Notes under the pieces: generated by a model
The model's input: the letters and a program-made list of their open reading frames with translations, nothing else
Databases searched by the model: none
What the model was told of the DNA's origin: nothing
Shown: piece after piece, positions 15,405-23,230 of the stretch
Layout of the letters: each line of letters begins with the position of its first letter
Numbering within the stretch: the stretch's first letter is position 1
Position numbers and translations under genes: made by a program
Assembly (NCBI GenBank): GCA_964508975.1
Contig: CAZDVQ010000049.1
Coordinates: forward strand, 1 to 34,276
DNA length: 34,276 nt
Direction of reading: 5' to 3'
Origin: CAZDVQ01 sp964508975
Lineage (GTDB): Bacteria; Bacteroidota; Bacteroidia; Chitinophagales; Saprospiraceae

Positions 15405-16880
15405 TTACTCCGTAACCGAAACTGGCATTTGCGGGTCGTAGCTACCGCTGATCACTGGATTTTGGAAACCAGCCGAAAACTCGCTCACGTTTTTCGATAC
15501 ATATTGGTACAACTCCGTAACCGTTACCACGCTGCTTTTATCCGCATCAGCCTCGCCTTTTAGGCCCCGGATGATGAAGTGGCTAAACAAGCCTTGTTTG
15601 AGGCCGTTTGACTCCAAAGAGTACTCTTCCGACTTTGACGACATGATCAAGGATACCCCGCCTCGGATATCCTTAAACGCGTTGTAATATTTCTTAATCG
15701 TCTGGTCGGCAGCGGCACTGCGTGCTGCGATACCGTTTAGCAAACTACCCGAATGACAAGCATCTGCCAGGCAGAGCTTATATTTAGCAGGGCTGTCTAG
15801 CAGCAAGGTATTCACCATGCCGTGTGGCAACATATTGCGTTTGCCGTCGTAGTCGCTAGGCAAGAAAGAGCCTTCTAGGCCGTGGCCCGAGAAGTAAAAT
15901 ATAATTAAATCGTTGGGGCCGGCTTGTTCGTAAAGTTCGAACATGGCGCCGGTTATGTTGCGGAAAGTGGCTTCCTCGTTCAGCAATAAGTGAATCTGGT
16001 TTGATGGAACACCGCCGCCTTCGGGGCTTTGCAAGAAATCGGCGAGCATTTGGGCATCGTCGTCGGTGTAGTTGAGTTTCGACATGGTTTTGTACTCCGT
16101 CACGCCGGCAATTACGGCCCAAACCCGCATATCGTCAGGGTTAGCGTCGCTGGTTTCTGCAACTTTCGTTTCTTCATCGCCGCGGATTTCGCCGAGCCAT
16201 GCACCTTCATTCCAGTAACCCGTGAGTTTTTTACCGTCTTTGTACACGATAGAGCCTTCACCGTGAAACTGGTGCCGTACAAAATCGCCCTCGTAGCGGT
16301 CGCCATTCGAGTAGCGGTAAATCCCTTCGCCGTCGCGCATGCCCAGGTGAAATTCGCCCTCGTACACGTCGCCATTTTCGTAGCTGTACACGCCAACACC
16401 TTCTAGGCAGTTACCAATCAAGCAGTTAGGGTCGTCGGAGCTAGCAATTTCAGTATCTTCTTCAGTATCATCACCGGCGGGTAAATCGTTCACCTTGGCT
16501 ACCCGGCTAGAATCCTCCTTGGTGCCTAAGTTTTCGCCTTCCACGATAAAGCCTTTCTGCACCATGTCGGGGTTTTCGCTAATGACTTCAACCAGTTTGC
16601 CGCGTTCCCAGATACCATCTTCAAAGCTGCCATCGGGTTTATACATGCGGCCACGGCCATCGGGAAAATTCTCGCTCCAAAAGCCAACATACTTGTTGCC
16701 GTTGGTCATGTAGCAGGTGCCTTTGCCGTTGCGTTGGCCATTTTTAAAATCGCCTTCGTACACCACGCCGCTCGGGTATTTAATTTTACCCACGCCGTTG
16801 GTACAGTTACCGCTTTGGCACTGCGCCTGTACACCTAGGTACATAGACAAGGAGAGGAGGAGCAAAAAGACATGTTTCAT
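15405..16880 (-). CDS. Secreted MORN-repeat caspase-like (C14) peptidase
   Basis: A 491-residue protein from the ATG at 16880, which gives a standard signal peptide (MKHVFLLLLSLSMYLGVQAQ). A longer frame from 16904 would bury it. Residues about 30-100 and 160-225 carry MORN repeats (YEGDFKNGQRNGKG, YEGEFHLGMRDGEG, YEGDFVRHQFHGEG). A caspase-like domain follows at about 245-485. The catalytic dyad is His333 in YFSGHGLEG and Cys375 in ADACHSGS. YKTMSKLNYTDDDAQML is the family's N-terminal strand/helix. C14 peptidases cleave after Lys, Arg or Asp. The two MORN blocks flank an acidic linker (DDTEEDTE) that may be a processing site. Extracellular or periplasmic role; the target is unknown. Confidence 0.9.
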   Translation of the reverse strand: MKHVFLLLLSLSMYLGVQAQCQSGNCTNGVGKIKYPSGVVYEGDFKNGQRNGKGTCYMTNGNKYVGFWSENFPDGRGRMYKPDGSFEDGIWERGKLVEVISENPDMVQKGFIVEGENLGTKEDSSRVAKVNDLPAGDDTEEDTEIASSDDPNCLIGNCLEGVGVYSYENGDVYEGEFHLGMRDGEGIYRYSNGDRYEGDFVRHQFHGEGSIVYKDGKKLTGYWNEGAWLGEIRGDEETKVAETSDANPDDMRVWAVIAGVTEYKTMSKLNYTDDDAQMLADFLQSPEGGGVPSNQIHLLLNEEATFRNITGAMFELYEQAGPNDLIIFYFSGHGLEGSFLPSDYDGKRNMLPHGMVNTLLLDSPAKYKLCLADACHSGSLLNGIAARSAAADQTIKKYYNAFKDIRGGVSLIMSSKSEEYSLESNGLKQGLFSHFIIRGLKGEADADKSSVVTVTELYQYVSKNVSEFSAGFQNPVISGSYDPQMPVSVTE

Positions 16881-16938
16881 AGGGCAAACGGTTTGGGTAT
16901 TCAACGTTTATTTTGGCTTTTATGTTGCCGTCAAGCTA

Positions 16939-16946
16939 CAAAGATA
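16939..16946 (-). promoter_or_regulatory. -7 element of the MORN-caspase gene
   Basis: TATCTTTG on the minus strand (CAAAGATA on plus), an exact consensus match about 60 bp upstream of the ATG at 16880. The position where a -33 box would lie is occupied by GATAGGTGATAG-type word repeats. Confidence 0.5.
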
Positions 16947-17155
16947 GGTGATAGGTGATAGTTAAAAGTTAAAAATTAATGGTTAAAAGTTAATAGTGCA
17001 TTATTCACCGTTTCTTCATTTACTCATTTCGTCATTTACTCATTTCATCATTTTGGGCGCTGCGCCGCGTTGCGTCGCCGGTCCATTCCGCGCTCCCTAG
17101 ACGGTCGGCCCTTGCGGGCCCGCGCTACGCGCGGCGCTCCATGCACCTAGCGCGG
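16947..17155 (+). repeat. Word-like repeats followed by GC-rich family A element, copy 6
   Basis: TAGGTGATAGTTAAAAGTTAA words and then CATTTACTCATTTCGTCATTTACTC words lead into a family A core at 17052-17155 (TTTTGGGCGCTGCGCCGCG ... CACCTAGCGCGG). The core has the hairpins GGCCCTTGCGGGCC and CGCGCTACGCGCG. This is the left part of a 915-bp gene-free gap. Confidence 0.8.
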
Positions 17156-17211
17156 ATTATTGAGCTGTTTTGCCTTCTAATGCAAGGTTAGGTTGGTTCA
17201 AATATTAAACG

Positions 17212-17322
17212 GTAGAGACGCCCAATCTGGGCGTCTCAGGTATATGTAAAACCATAAGGTTTCTAGCCGCCCAGATTAGGCATTGTGGCCAACCCCGATA
17301 CGCACAAATCGTGCGTCTCTAC
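17212..17322. repeat. MITE-like element with GTAGAGACGC termini
   Basis: A 111-bp unit with perfect 10-bp terminal inverted repeats (GTAGAGACGC / GCGTCTCTAC). Inside the left end is the palindrome GAGACGCCCA-atc-TGGGCGTCTC, and inside the right end is GCACaaatcGTGC. No ORF is present. GTAGAGACGC-bounded elements recur in many bacterial genomes; I know of no transposase assignment. Confidence 0.7.
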
Positions 17323-17375
17323 GACCTACTCCGACGCTGACAACTATTATCGCTTTCCGAAAGCTCTAGTCTAAA

Positions 17376-17575
17376 TATAACATATTGATAATTAATAATT
17401 TACAATTAATAATTAAAAAGCGCCAGGCATGCGTAGGGCAGCGCCGTAGGCGCTGGTGCGCAGCACGGAGCGTTTAGCGAACCCCGAAGCACGCCGACGG
17501 CGCGTAGCGCCGGGGCGCCCCAATTAATGTGCTGATTTTTTGATATGCTACTGTGCTGATAATCGTAAACATGAA
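17376..17575 (-). repeat. GC-rich family A element, copy 7, with both AT-rich flanks
   Basis: The core is 17419-17522. On the minus strand it reads GGGGCGCCCCGGCGCTACGCGCCG ... GCCTGGCGC. It is preceded by the AGCACATTAA leader and followed by TTTTTAATTATTAATTG. It matches 23027-23130 almost throughout, except that the first hairpin stem differs while staying self-complementary. Confidence 0.85.
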
Positions 17576-17742
17576 CTATGAACAATGAATAATGAACAAT
17601 CATTTGATTGCCTTGCAGCATGGTTTTTTGATTCAATCTATAATTATAATTAACCCAATAACTAGGGCGTTTGGATTCATAGTTCATTATTCATAGTTCA
17701 TCGTTCATACTTCATACTTCATCGTTATTCTAAAATTGGCTG
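17576..17742. repeat. AT-rich word repeats upstream of the metalloprotease gene
   Basis: ATGAACTATGAACAATGAATAATGAAC words at 17572-17600 and the complementary TTCATAGTTCATTATTCATAGTTCATCG words at 17678-17705 form an inverted pair around an AT-rich centre. No gene is supported. Confidence 0.55.
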
Positions 17743-17750
17743 TAATTTTG
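17743..17750 (+). promoter_or_regulatory. -7 element of the metalloprotease gene
   Basis: TAATTTTG, an exact TAnnTTTG match 45 bp before the ATG at 17796. The -33 region is in word repeats and unclear. Confidence 0.5.
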
Positions 17751-17795
17751 TAATCCCAAGTACGACATAACCCACCCTGAAAAATAATTGTCCCC

Positions 17796-19280
17796 ATGCG
17801 CAATTTAGTTGTTTTGTTCATGCTGCTGTTGAGCGCCACGGTTTCATCGGCCCAGGATATTTCCTGTACCGATATTTGTTTCCCGACCCTCAACAGCTCG
17901 CTGTACCAAGGTATTTACTTCAGCAACCATCGCTGGGAGAAAAAAGATATTACCGTGTCGTTCCACAATGGCGATGCTTTTGTGCAAGGCAAGGTGAAAC
18001 AATACGCCAAGGAATGGTCGAGCCATTGTAATATCAACTTTGTGTTCGTGAACAACAAGGACGCTGATATCCGGGTAGGTTTTTACGCTGGGAAAGGCTC
18101 CTGGTCATTGATTGGCAAACAATCGACCGAGTTCTCGGTGGATGTGAATACCGGTAGCCCCGTACCCGGCCGGAACGGTATCTCGATGAACTTTGGCTGG
18201 TTTAACTCGAAAACCACCGACATAGAGTTTAAACGCACCACGCTACACGAGTTTGGCCACGCGCTTTGCTTGTTGCACGAGCATATGCACCCGAGCTCGG
18301 GCATCAACTGGAACAAACCCAAGGTGTACGCGTATTACATGCAATCGCAAAACTGGAGCAAGGAACAGGTTGACCGCAACGTGTTCCAGAAGTACTCGGT
18401 CGCCCAGTCGAACAGCAATTACGACCCGGCCTCTATCATGCATTACCCCGTGAGCAAGGATTTTACCCTGGACGGCTACGAGGTAGGTTTTAACTACGAA
18501 CTTTCAAAAGGCGACCGTGCGCTGGTGAACGAGATTTACCCCAAGACGAGCAATCCCACGGTAGTGACCAATAAACCCTCGCTGCGCAACCGCATTACCT
18601 CATTGGTGTACGGCGACGGGGTCTGGGCCCTCACCATGTCGAAGATGGACACCCAGAAAGACGAGGTTTGGCGCACTAGGCTCAAATTTCCCGAAAAAGA
18701 AATCTCGGAGCTTTGGGCGAAAGGGTATCATATCAGCAACCTGAGCTATGGCAACGGTTTATGGGCCTTGGTGATGAAAGAAGGCATGGGTTATGCCGAC
18801 CAAGTTTGGCGTACCCGCACCAATTTCCCCGAGAAGGAAATCGCCGAGTTGTGGGCCCAAGGGTATTACATCACTAACTTGACCTACGGTGAAGACCGCT
18901 GGGTGCTGGTGATGTCGAAAGGCGGCCAAATGACCAATCAAATTTGGCGCACCCGCACTAATTTTCCCGAGAAGGAAATCGCTGAGTTTTGGAAACAAGA
19001 TTATTATATCACTGGCTTAGAATACTGCAACGGGCTCTGGGTTTTGGTGATGAGCAAAGGGCTTGGTTATAGCACACAAGCTTGGCGTACACGTAATTAC
19101 TTCCCCAAGGACGAAATAGACGAGCTCTGGGGTAAAGGATACAGCATCACCAACATATCGTATGGTAATGGTTTATGGACCTTAGTGATGACCAAGGGCA
19201 CGGGCCTGGCTACACAATCTTGGCGCACCAGGACCTTATTCCCGGAGAAGGAGATTGACGAACTCTGGAAGGCGAAGTAG
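17796..19280 (+). CDS. Secreted astacin-like (M12A) zinc metallopeptidase with five C-terminal 46-residue repeats
   Basis: A 494-residue protein with a signal peptide (about 1-20, ending SSAQ). The zinc site is HEFGHALCLLH (His151, Glu152, His155, His161), with Cys158 where metzincins usually have Gly. The Met-turn is SIMHYP (Met215). Residues 266-494 consist of five tandem 46-residue units of the form ITNLSYGNGLW.LVMSKG...Q.WRTR..FPEKEI.ELW..GY. These resemble the DUF7477-type repeats known from some plant kinases and bacterial exoproteins, and probably form a propeller-like binding module. It may be an exported protease with a substrate- or surface-binding domain; no T9SS tail is seen. The stop codon overlaps a 45-bp copy of the neighbouring gene's 3' end. 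Confidence 0.9.
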   Translation: MRNLVVLFMLLLSATVSSAQDISCTDICFPTLNSSLYQGIYFSNHRWEKKDITVSFHNGDAFVQGKVKQYAKEWSSHCNINFVFVNNKDADIRVGFYAGKGSWSLIGKQSTEFSVDVNTGSPVPGRNGISMNFGWFNSKTTDIEFKRTTLHEFGHALCLLHEHMHPSSGINWNKPKVYAYYMQSQNWSKEQVDRNVFQKYSVAQSNSNYDPASIMHYPVSKDFTLDGYEVGFNYELSKGDRALVNEIYPKTSNPTVVTNKPSLRNRITSLVYGDGVWALTMSKMDTQKDEVWRTRLKFPEKEISELWAKGYHISNLSYGNGLWALVMKEGMGYADQVWRTRTNFPEKEIAELWAQGYYITNLTYGEDRWVLVMSKGGQMTNQIWRTRTNFPEKEIAEFWKQDYYITGLEYCNGLWVLVMSKGLGYSTQAWRTRNYFPKDEIDELWGKGYSITNISYGNGLWTLVMTKGTGLATQSWRTRTLFPEKEIDELWKAK

Positions 19281-19323
19281 CTTTAGCCTAGCTTAACCGT
19301 TAACTTAAAATCTGTTTGCGGTG
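19279..19323. repeat. 45-bp direct copy of the downstream methyltransferase 3' end
   Basis: It matches 19480-19524 at 44 of 45 positions, offset 201 bp. The matching part of 19484-19524 encodes the last residues of the minus-strand methyltransferase (PQTDFKLTVKLG, stop); the one difference is synonymous. Between the copies lies the family B element. Confidence 0.85.
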
Positions 19324-19329
19324 ATTTGC

Positions 19330-19423
19330 GCCTCCCCCCGCTGCTACGCAGCGACCCCCTCCACTGCGCAGGCCGCATTGCGGCCGCTGGTAGCGGGGGT
19401 GAGGACGAGCTTTGCTCGCCCGG
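19330..19423 (+). repeat. GC-rich family B element, copy 2
   Basis: It has the same scaffold as 10216-10307, but the hairpin segments are replaced by GCTGCTACGCAGC and GGCCGCATTGCGGCC. Followed by CGAGCTTTGCTCG. It lies between the two 45-bp direct repeats. Confidence 0.8.
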
Positions 19424-19483
19424 ATTTATGCCAAAGATGTAATAGCTGCCAACTTTACCCTGTTCGACGAAAACTAGGCAGCT

Positions 19484-20287
19484 TTAGCCTAGCTTAACCG
19501 TTAACTTAAAATCCGTTTGCGGTGTGCTAGGACTTTGTAGCTTTTGGGTTTTAAACGCTTTGGGCCAATAGATAGCACATTTAGTATTGGCTACATGGTA
19601 AAGGTATTTTCGCTTTTCGGCAGGTGTACCATCCAGGATGCCCTCGAATACTTCCCAGCGGACGCTATCGGGTTCGTGGCCGTAATCGTGCCATACCACG
19701 ATACTTTTGTCGTGGAGCAAATGTTTAAATACCTGTTCTGTATCTGATTTTACGCTGGCATAATGGTGGTCGCCATCGATGAAAACGAGGTCGAAAGGGC
19801 TAGGTAGTTGGCTGTAGTCAAATGTAATAGAGTTGCCTCGCCATTGCTGAACATTTGGCAAATGTTTGCTAAAATGGCCGTGTAGTTGGATGTAGGCATC
19901 ATCACAGCCTAGCGTGCGCATTTCCTCGTCGCTGAGGCAAAGGGTATGGCAGCTAGCGCCAGTGTCGGCCACGTTGGCTACACTCTCGCCGCGCCAGGTA
20001 CCGATTTCAAAGTATTTGCAGTCGTAAAACTGTCTGGCACATTGCTTGAGTAATAGGAGGTCGGTAGGCAGTGAGCCCCCGTCGAGGAACGCAAAGGGCT
20101 GGATATTTTCCTCCAAGCTTGATCCAAACAAGGTTTCAAGTTTAACTTGGGCCAAACCTTGATGCAACTTATACTTGCGAATCACGTTCTCTTTCCTTGG
20201 GCCATCGGCATCCAACACGAGGTTCAACAACGCGGGTTGTTTGATAATCTGGCGGATGGCTTGTATGAGTTTATGGAGTTTGGACAA
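19484..20287 (-). CDS. Class I SAM-dependent methyltransferase (Methyltransf_24-like)
   Basis: A 267-residue protein. Motif I is FEIGTWRGESVANVAD (about residues 93-108). The later FDLVFIDGDHHYASVKSD is characteristic of Methyltransf_24-type enzymes, and a WHDYGHEPDSVRWEVFEG segment follows. Residues 1-80 are helical. No signal peptide. Family members modify sugars or small molecules, and the acidic/histidine site is often metal-dependent; the substrate is unknown. The final 12 codons are duplicated 201 bp downstream. A GGAGTTA tandem repeat lies directly upstream of its start (20289-20325). Confidence 0.85.
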   Translation of the reverse strand: MSKLHKLIQAIRQIIKQPALLNLVLDADGPRKENVIRKYKLHQGLAQVKLETLFGSSLEENIQPFAFLDGGSLPTDLLLLKQCARQFYDCKYFEIGTWRGESVANVADTGASCHTLCLSDEEMRTLGCDDAYIQLHGHFSKHLPNVQQWRGNSITFDYSQLPSPFDLVFIDGDHHYASVKSDTEQVFKHLLHDKSIVVWHDYGHEPDSVRWEVFEGILDGTPAEKRKYLYHVANTKCAIYWPKAFKTQKLQSPSTPQTDFKLTVKLG

Positions 20288-20288
20288 A

Positions 20289-20372
20289 ATTCAAGAGTTA
20301 GGAGTTAGGAGTTAGGAGCTAGGAGAGAGCAGTAAACTTTGAACTATCAACGCTCAACTATCAACTATCAAA
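20289..20372. repeat. GAGTTAG and AACTATCA word repeats between divergent genes
   Basis: AAGAGTTAGGAGTTAGGAGTTAGGAGC is a 7-bp tandem array, followed by ACTTTGAACTATCAACGCTCAACTATCAACTATC. The AACTTTGAAC word is also found at 1880-1889 at the start of the transglutaminase-like gene. Confidence 0.7.
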
Positions 20373-20375
20373 TAT

Positions 20376-20383
20376 TATCTTTG
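20376..20383 (+). promoter_or_regulatory. -7 element of the M1 peptidase gene
   Basis: TATCTTTG, an exact consensus match 22 bp before the ATG at 20406 and directly downstream of the word repeats. No -33 match. Confidence 0.5.
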
Positions 20384-20405
20384 CAGAGCTACAAAAATAC
20401 AGCGC

Positions 20406-22313
20406 ATGAAGACAATACACGCATTTTTTGGCATATTACTATCGCTTTCCATTGCATTTTGTGCTTCGGGTACCGATTACCGTTTCGATGTAGGTGATGA
20501 AAAGCTTATCGACGTGCATTTTTACCACATCGATATTAAGCTCTCATTGGATAGTGCCTTTATCCAAAGCAAAGTTAAGCTTGGCTTTAAAGCACTCAAA
20601 GATGCTTCGCAGCTGAACCTCGATTTTGCCCAAGGCTTTTATATATCTAAGATTAAAGGGGCTAAAACCTGGCAGTATAAAGATGGTAAACTCATTGTAC
20701 AGCTCGAAAAAACCTTGCTGAAAGGCGAAATGGGCACCATCGAAGTGCAGTACCAAGGCCGGCCGCCACGTGCTACCGATGGCATGGTAACCAAGGGTTT
20801 GCTCTGGGAAACCCACGGGCTTAAAGATGATGAACCTATCATCGTGAATCTTTCTACACCATTCTTAGCACATTTCTGGTTCCCTTGCAAAGATGGCCCA
20901 AGTGATAAAGCCGACTCGGTGTACGTTGACATCACCGTAAAAGATACCCTCATCAATAAGCTGCCCGTGGTGGGTGTATCCAACGGAATGCTGGAAGATA
21001 GCCTGATTGCCAATGGGTTACGCACCTACAAATGGCGCCACCGTTATCCCATTGCACCGTATTACGTGCTCGTGGCCGCGTCGAACTTTAAACGCTATGC
21101 AGAACCTTTCACCGACCCACTAGGCAATACCTATAAATTAGAGTACTTCTTCTTTGCCGAAAATGCCGAAGATGCCGCCGTTACCTTCCGCCGTATGCCC
21201 GAGTTGATGGGTTTCCTAACCAATACTTTTGGGGCATATCCATTTGCCAAAGAGAAATACGGCATGACGCAAATTGGTTTTTATAGCGGTATCGAAAAAC
21301 AGACTAATGCTATTGTGCGTGACATGAAAGGCACGTCGTTGTCTACAACGGTGCACGAAGCCGCACACATGTGGTGGGGAAATGCCATGACGCCAGTTGA
21401 TTGGTCGCATGCCTGGCTAAACGAAGGCATGGCCTCTTACACCGAAGCCCTATGGCAACAGTTCCGTCGCGGCGAAGAAGAGTACAAGAAAACCATGCTA
21501 AAGTTCACATTTAAGGATAATGGTAGTTTAATCCTCAAGGACAAAGACAATCCTTTCCGGATTTTCACGCCTATCGTGTACAATAAAGGCGCTTGGGTCA
21601 TGCACATGTTGCGCTACGTGGTTGGAGATAAACACTTCTTCGATATCTGTAGGTCATTCCCGCAAGAAGCCAAGTACAAATACAAAAATATCACCACAGA
21701 GGATTTTCAGGCCTATGCTGAGTACGTCTCGCAAGAAGACTTGGAGTACTTCTTTAAACAGTGGGTGTACGGTGAGTCGTACCCGATCTATAACTTTGAT
21801 TGGAAGCAAGATGCCAATGGTGCGTCCATTACCATCCGACAGCAAAAACGCAGCACTACGCCTGCATTTTTCATCATGCCTATACAGTTGTTGGTCAGAA
21901 CTAGCACGGGCGAGCAAATGATTCGGGTGTTCAACAACCTACCGGAGGAAAGCTTTAAACTGGACGTGAAAGGTACCATCACCGAGATTATTTTTGACCC
22001 CAACGCCTACATCTTGAAGGAGGTACAGTGGAGCCGCCAAATACTCAACGACAAAACCCCGATGACCTTAAAACTGGCCGAACTCGATAAATCGGCCCGC
22101 AAAATGACGGTCCAACTCGATGTGCTGAAAAAGCAGGATATCGTGATTGAAATCCAAAAGAAAAACGGCGAGGTATTGCAAACCAATACCTTTACCAAGG
22201 CCGAGGGTAACTTTAGCCAAGTCCTTGACTTCAAAGCCCTCGATAAATCAACGGCCTACAACTTGAAACTTATCGGCAAATCGGATGTTTACACCATCGA
22301 CATCCAGCCATAA
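20406..22313 (+). CDS. M1-family aminopeptidase (gluzincin)
   Basis: A 635-residue exported peptidase with a signal peptide (about 1-22). An N-terminal beta domain spans about 25-230. The thermolysin-like catalytic domain holds the zinc site HEAAH (His317, Glu318, His321) and Glu340 in WLNEGMASY, the exact HEXXH-x18-E spacing. The substrate N-terminus-binding GAMEN motif is replaced by GFYSGIEKQ, with Glu retained. The C-terminal part (about 455-635) is beta-rich; the long helical domain of PepN is missing, as in short bacterial M1 proteins. Probably trims peptides in the periplasm or outside the cell. nth follows 3 bp after the stop and is likely co-transcribed. Confidence 0.93.
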   Translation: MKTIHAFFGILLSLSIAFCASGTDYRFDVGDEKLIDVHFYHIDIKLSLDSAFIQSKVKLGFKALKDASQLNLDFAQGFYISKIKGAKTWQYKDGKLIVQLEKTLLKGEMGTIEVQYQGRPPRATDGMVTKGLLWETHGLKDDEPIIVNLSTPFLAHFWFPCKDGPSDKADSVYVDITVKDTLINKLPVVGVSNGMLEDSLIANGLRTYKWRHRYPIAPYYVLVAASNFKRYAEPFTDPLGNTYKLEYFFFAENAEDAAVTFRRMPELMGFLTNTFGAYPFAKEKYGMTQIGFYSGIEKQTNAIVRDMKGTSLSTTVHEAAHMWWGNAMTPVDWSHAWLNEGMASYTEALWQQFRRGEEEYKKTMLKFTFKDNGSLILKDKDNPFRIFTPIVYNKGAWVMHMLRYVVGDKHFFDICRSFPQEAKYKYKNITTEDFQAYAEYVSQEDLEYFFKQWVYGESYPIYNFDWKQDANGASITIRQQKRSTTPAFFIMPIQLLVRTSTGEQMIRVFNNLPEESFKLDVKGTITEIIFDPNAYILKEVQWSRQILNDKTPMTLKLAELDKSARKMTVQLDVLKKQDIVIEIQKKNGEVLQTNTFTKAEGNFSQVLDFKALDKSTAYNLKLIGKSDVYTIDIQP

Positions 22314-22316
22314 ACC

Positions 22317-22946
22317 ATGACCAAAAAGCAAAAAGCCAAGGAAATCGCGGCCATTTTGGAGGACTTGTACCCCGAGACGCCCGTGCCACTGCAACACAAG
22401 GATGCTTATACCTTGTTGGTGGCCGTGCTCTTGTCGGCCCAATGCACCGACGAGCGCGTGAATAAAGTCACACCATTCTTGTTCGAAAAAGCCGATAACC
22501 CTGCCGATATGTTGCTGTTATCCGTCGAAGAAATCAAGGACATCATCCGGCCTTGTGGCTTATCGCCCAAAAAATCGCAGGCTATTTACGACCTTTCGGG
22601 TATGATCATGGAGTTGCATGGTGGACAAGTACCCCAAAGCTTTGAAGCCCTGGAAGCCATGCCCGGCGTGGGGCATAAAACGGCCTCCGTGGTCATGTCG
22701 CAGGCCTTTGGCGTGCCAGCTTTCCCGGTTGATACGCACATCCACCGCTTGGCCATGCGCTGGGGCTTGAGCAGTGGCAAAAACGTAGAACAAACCGAGG
22801 CCGATTTGAAGAAACTCTTCCCCAAGGATACTTGGAACAAACTGCACTTGCAAATTATATTTTACGGTCGGGAATACTGCCCGGCCCGTGGGCATGATGT
22901 GGCCAAGTGCCCTATATGTTCTAGTTATGGAGTTGCTCGTTCATAG
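22317..22946 (+). CDS. nth: Endonuclease III (DNA glycosylase/AP lyase)
   Basis: A 209-residue base-excision repair enzyme. Features in order are LSAQCTDERVN, the HhH motif LEAMPGVGHKTASVVM with catalytic Lys121, and FPVDTHIHRLAMRWGL with catalytic Asp139. The C-terminal cluster region has Cys188, Cys198 and Cys201 (C-x9-C-x2-C). The usual C-x6-C-x2-C-x5-C pattern is not met and no fourth Cys follows. The [4Fe-4S] cluster is therefore doubtful or differently ligated. The last three codons and the stop lie within a GTTCATAG word repeat, so the C-terminus may have been altered by the repeat. Close behind the M1 peptidase gene. Confidence 0.94.
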   Translation: MTKKQKAKEIAAILEDLYPETPVPLQHKDAYTLLVAVLLSAQCTDERVNKVTPFLFEKADNPADMLLLSVEEIKDIIRPCGLSPKKSQAIYDLSGMIMELHGGQVPQSFEALEAMPGVGHKTASVVMSQAFGVPAFPVDTHIHRLAMRWGLSSGKNVEQTEADLKKLFPKDTWNKLHLQIIFYGREYCPARGHDVAKCPICSSYGVARS

Positions 22947-23230
22947 TTTTTCGTTAAATGTTCATGGTCCATCGTTCATGTTGACGATTATCAGCACATT
23001 AGCACATTAAAAAATCAGCACATTAATTTGGGCGCCCCGGCCTGCGGCCGTCGGCGTGCTACGGGGTTCGCTAATCGCTCCGTGCTGCGCACCAGCGCCT
23101 ACGGCGCTGCCCTACGCATGCCTGGCGCTTTTTAATTATGAATTGTAAATTATTGATTATAAATTAATTAAGCCCAAATAACGCTGCTCTCTGATCTCTG
23201 CTCTCTGCTCTCTGCTCTCTGCTCTGCTCT
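22947..23230 (+). repeat. GC-rich family A element, copy 8, with flanking repeats
   Basis: Word repeats (GTTCATGGTCCATCGTTCATG), then the AGCACATTA leader (22990-23026), the GC core 23027-23130, the AT tail TTTTTAATTATGAATTGTAAATTATTGATTATAAATT, and a CTCTGCT 7-bp tandem array (23186-23230). Core plus tail recurs at 34004-34152, and leader plus core plus part of the tail recurs inverted at 17376-17575. Confidence 0.85.

Noticed and set aside
16947..17160. CRISPR-like array from repeated words
   Set aside because: Words are 7-12 bp, directly adjacent and irregular; there are no unique spacers of even length and no cas genes.
17406..17687. 93-codon minus-strand ORF
   Set aside because: Made of word repeats and a family A element.
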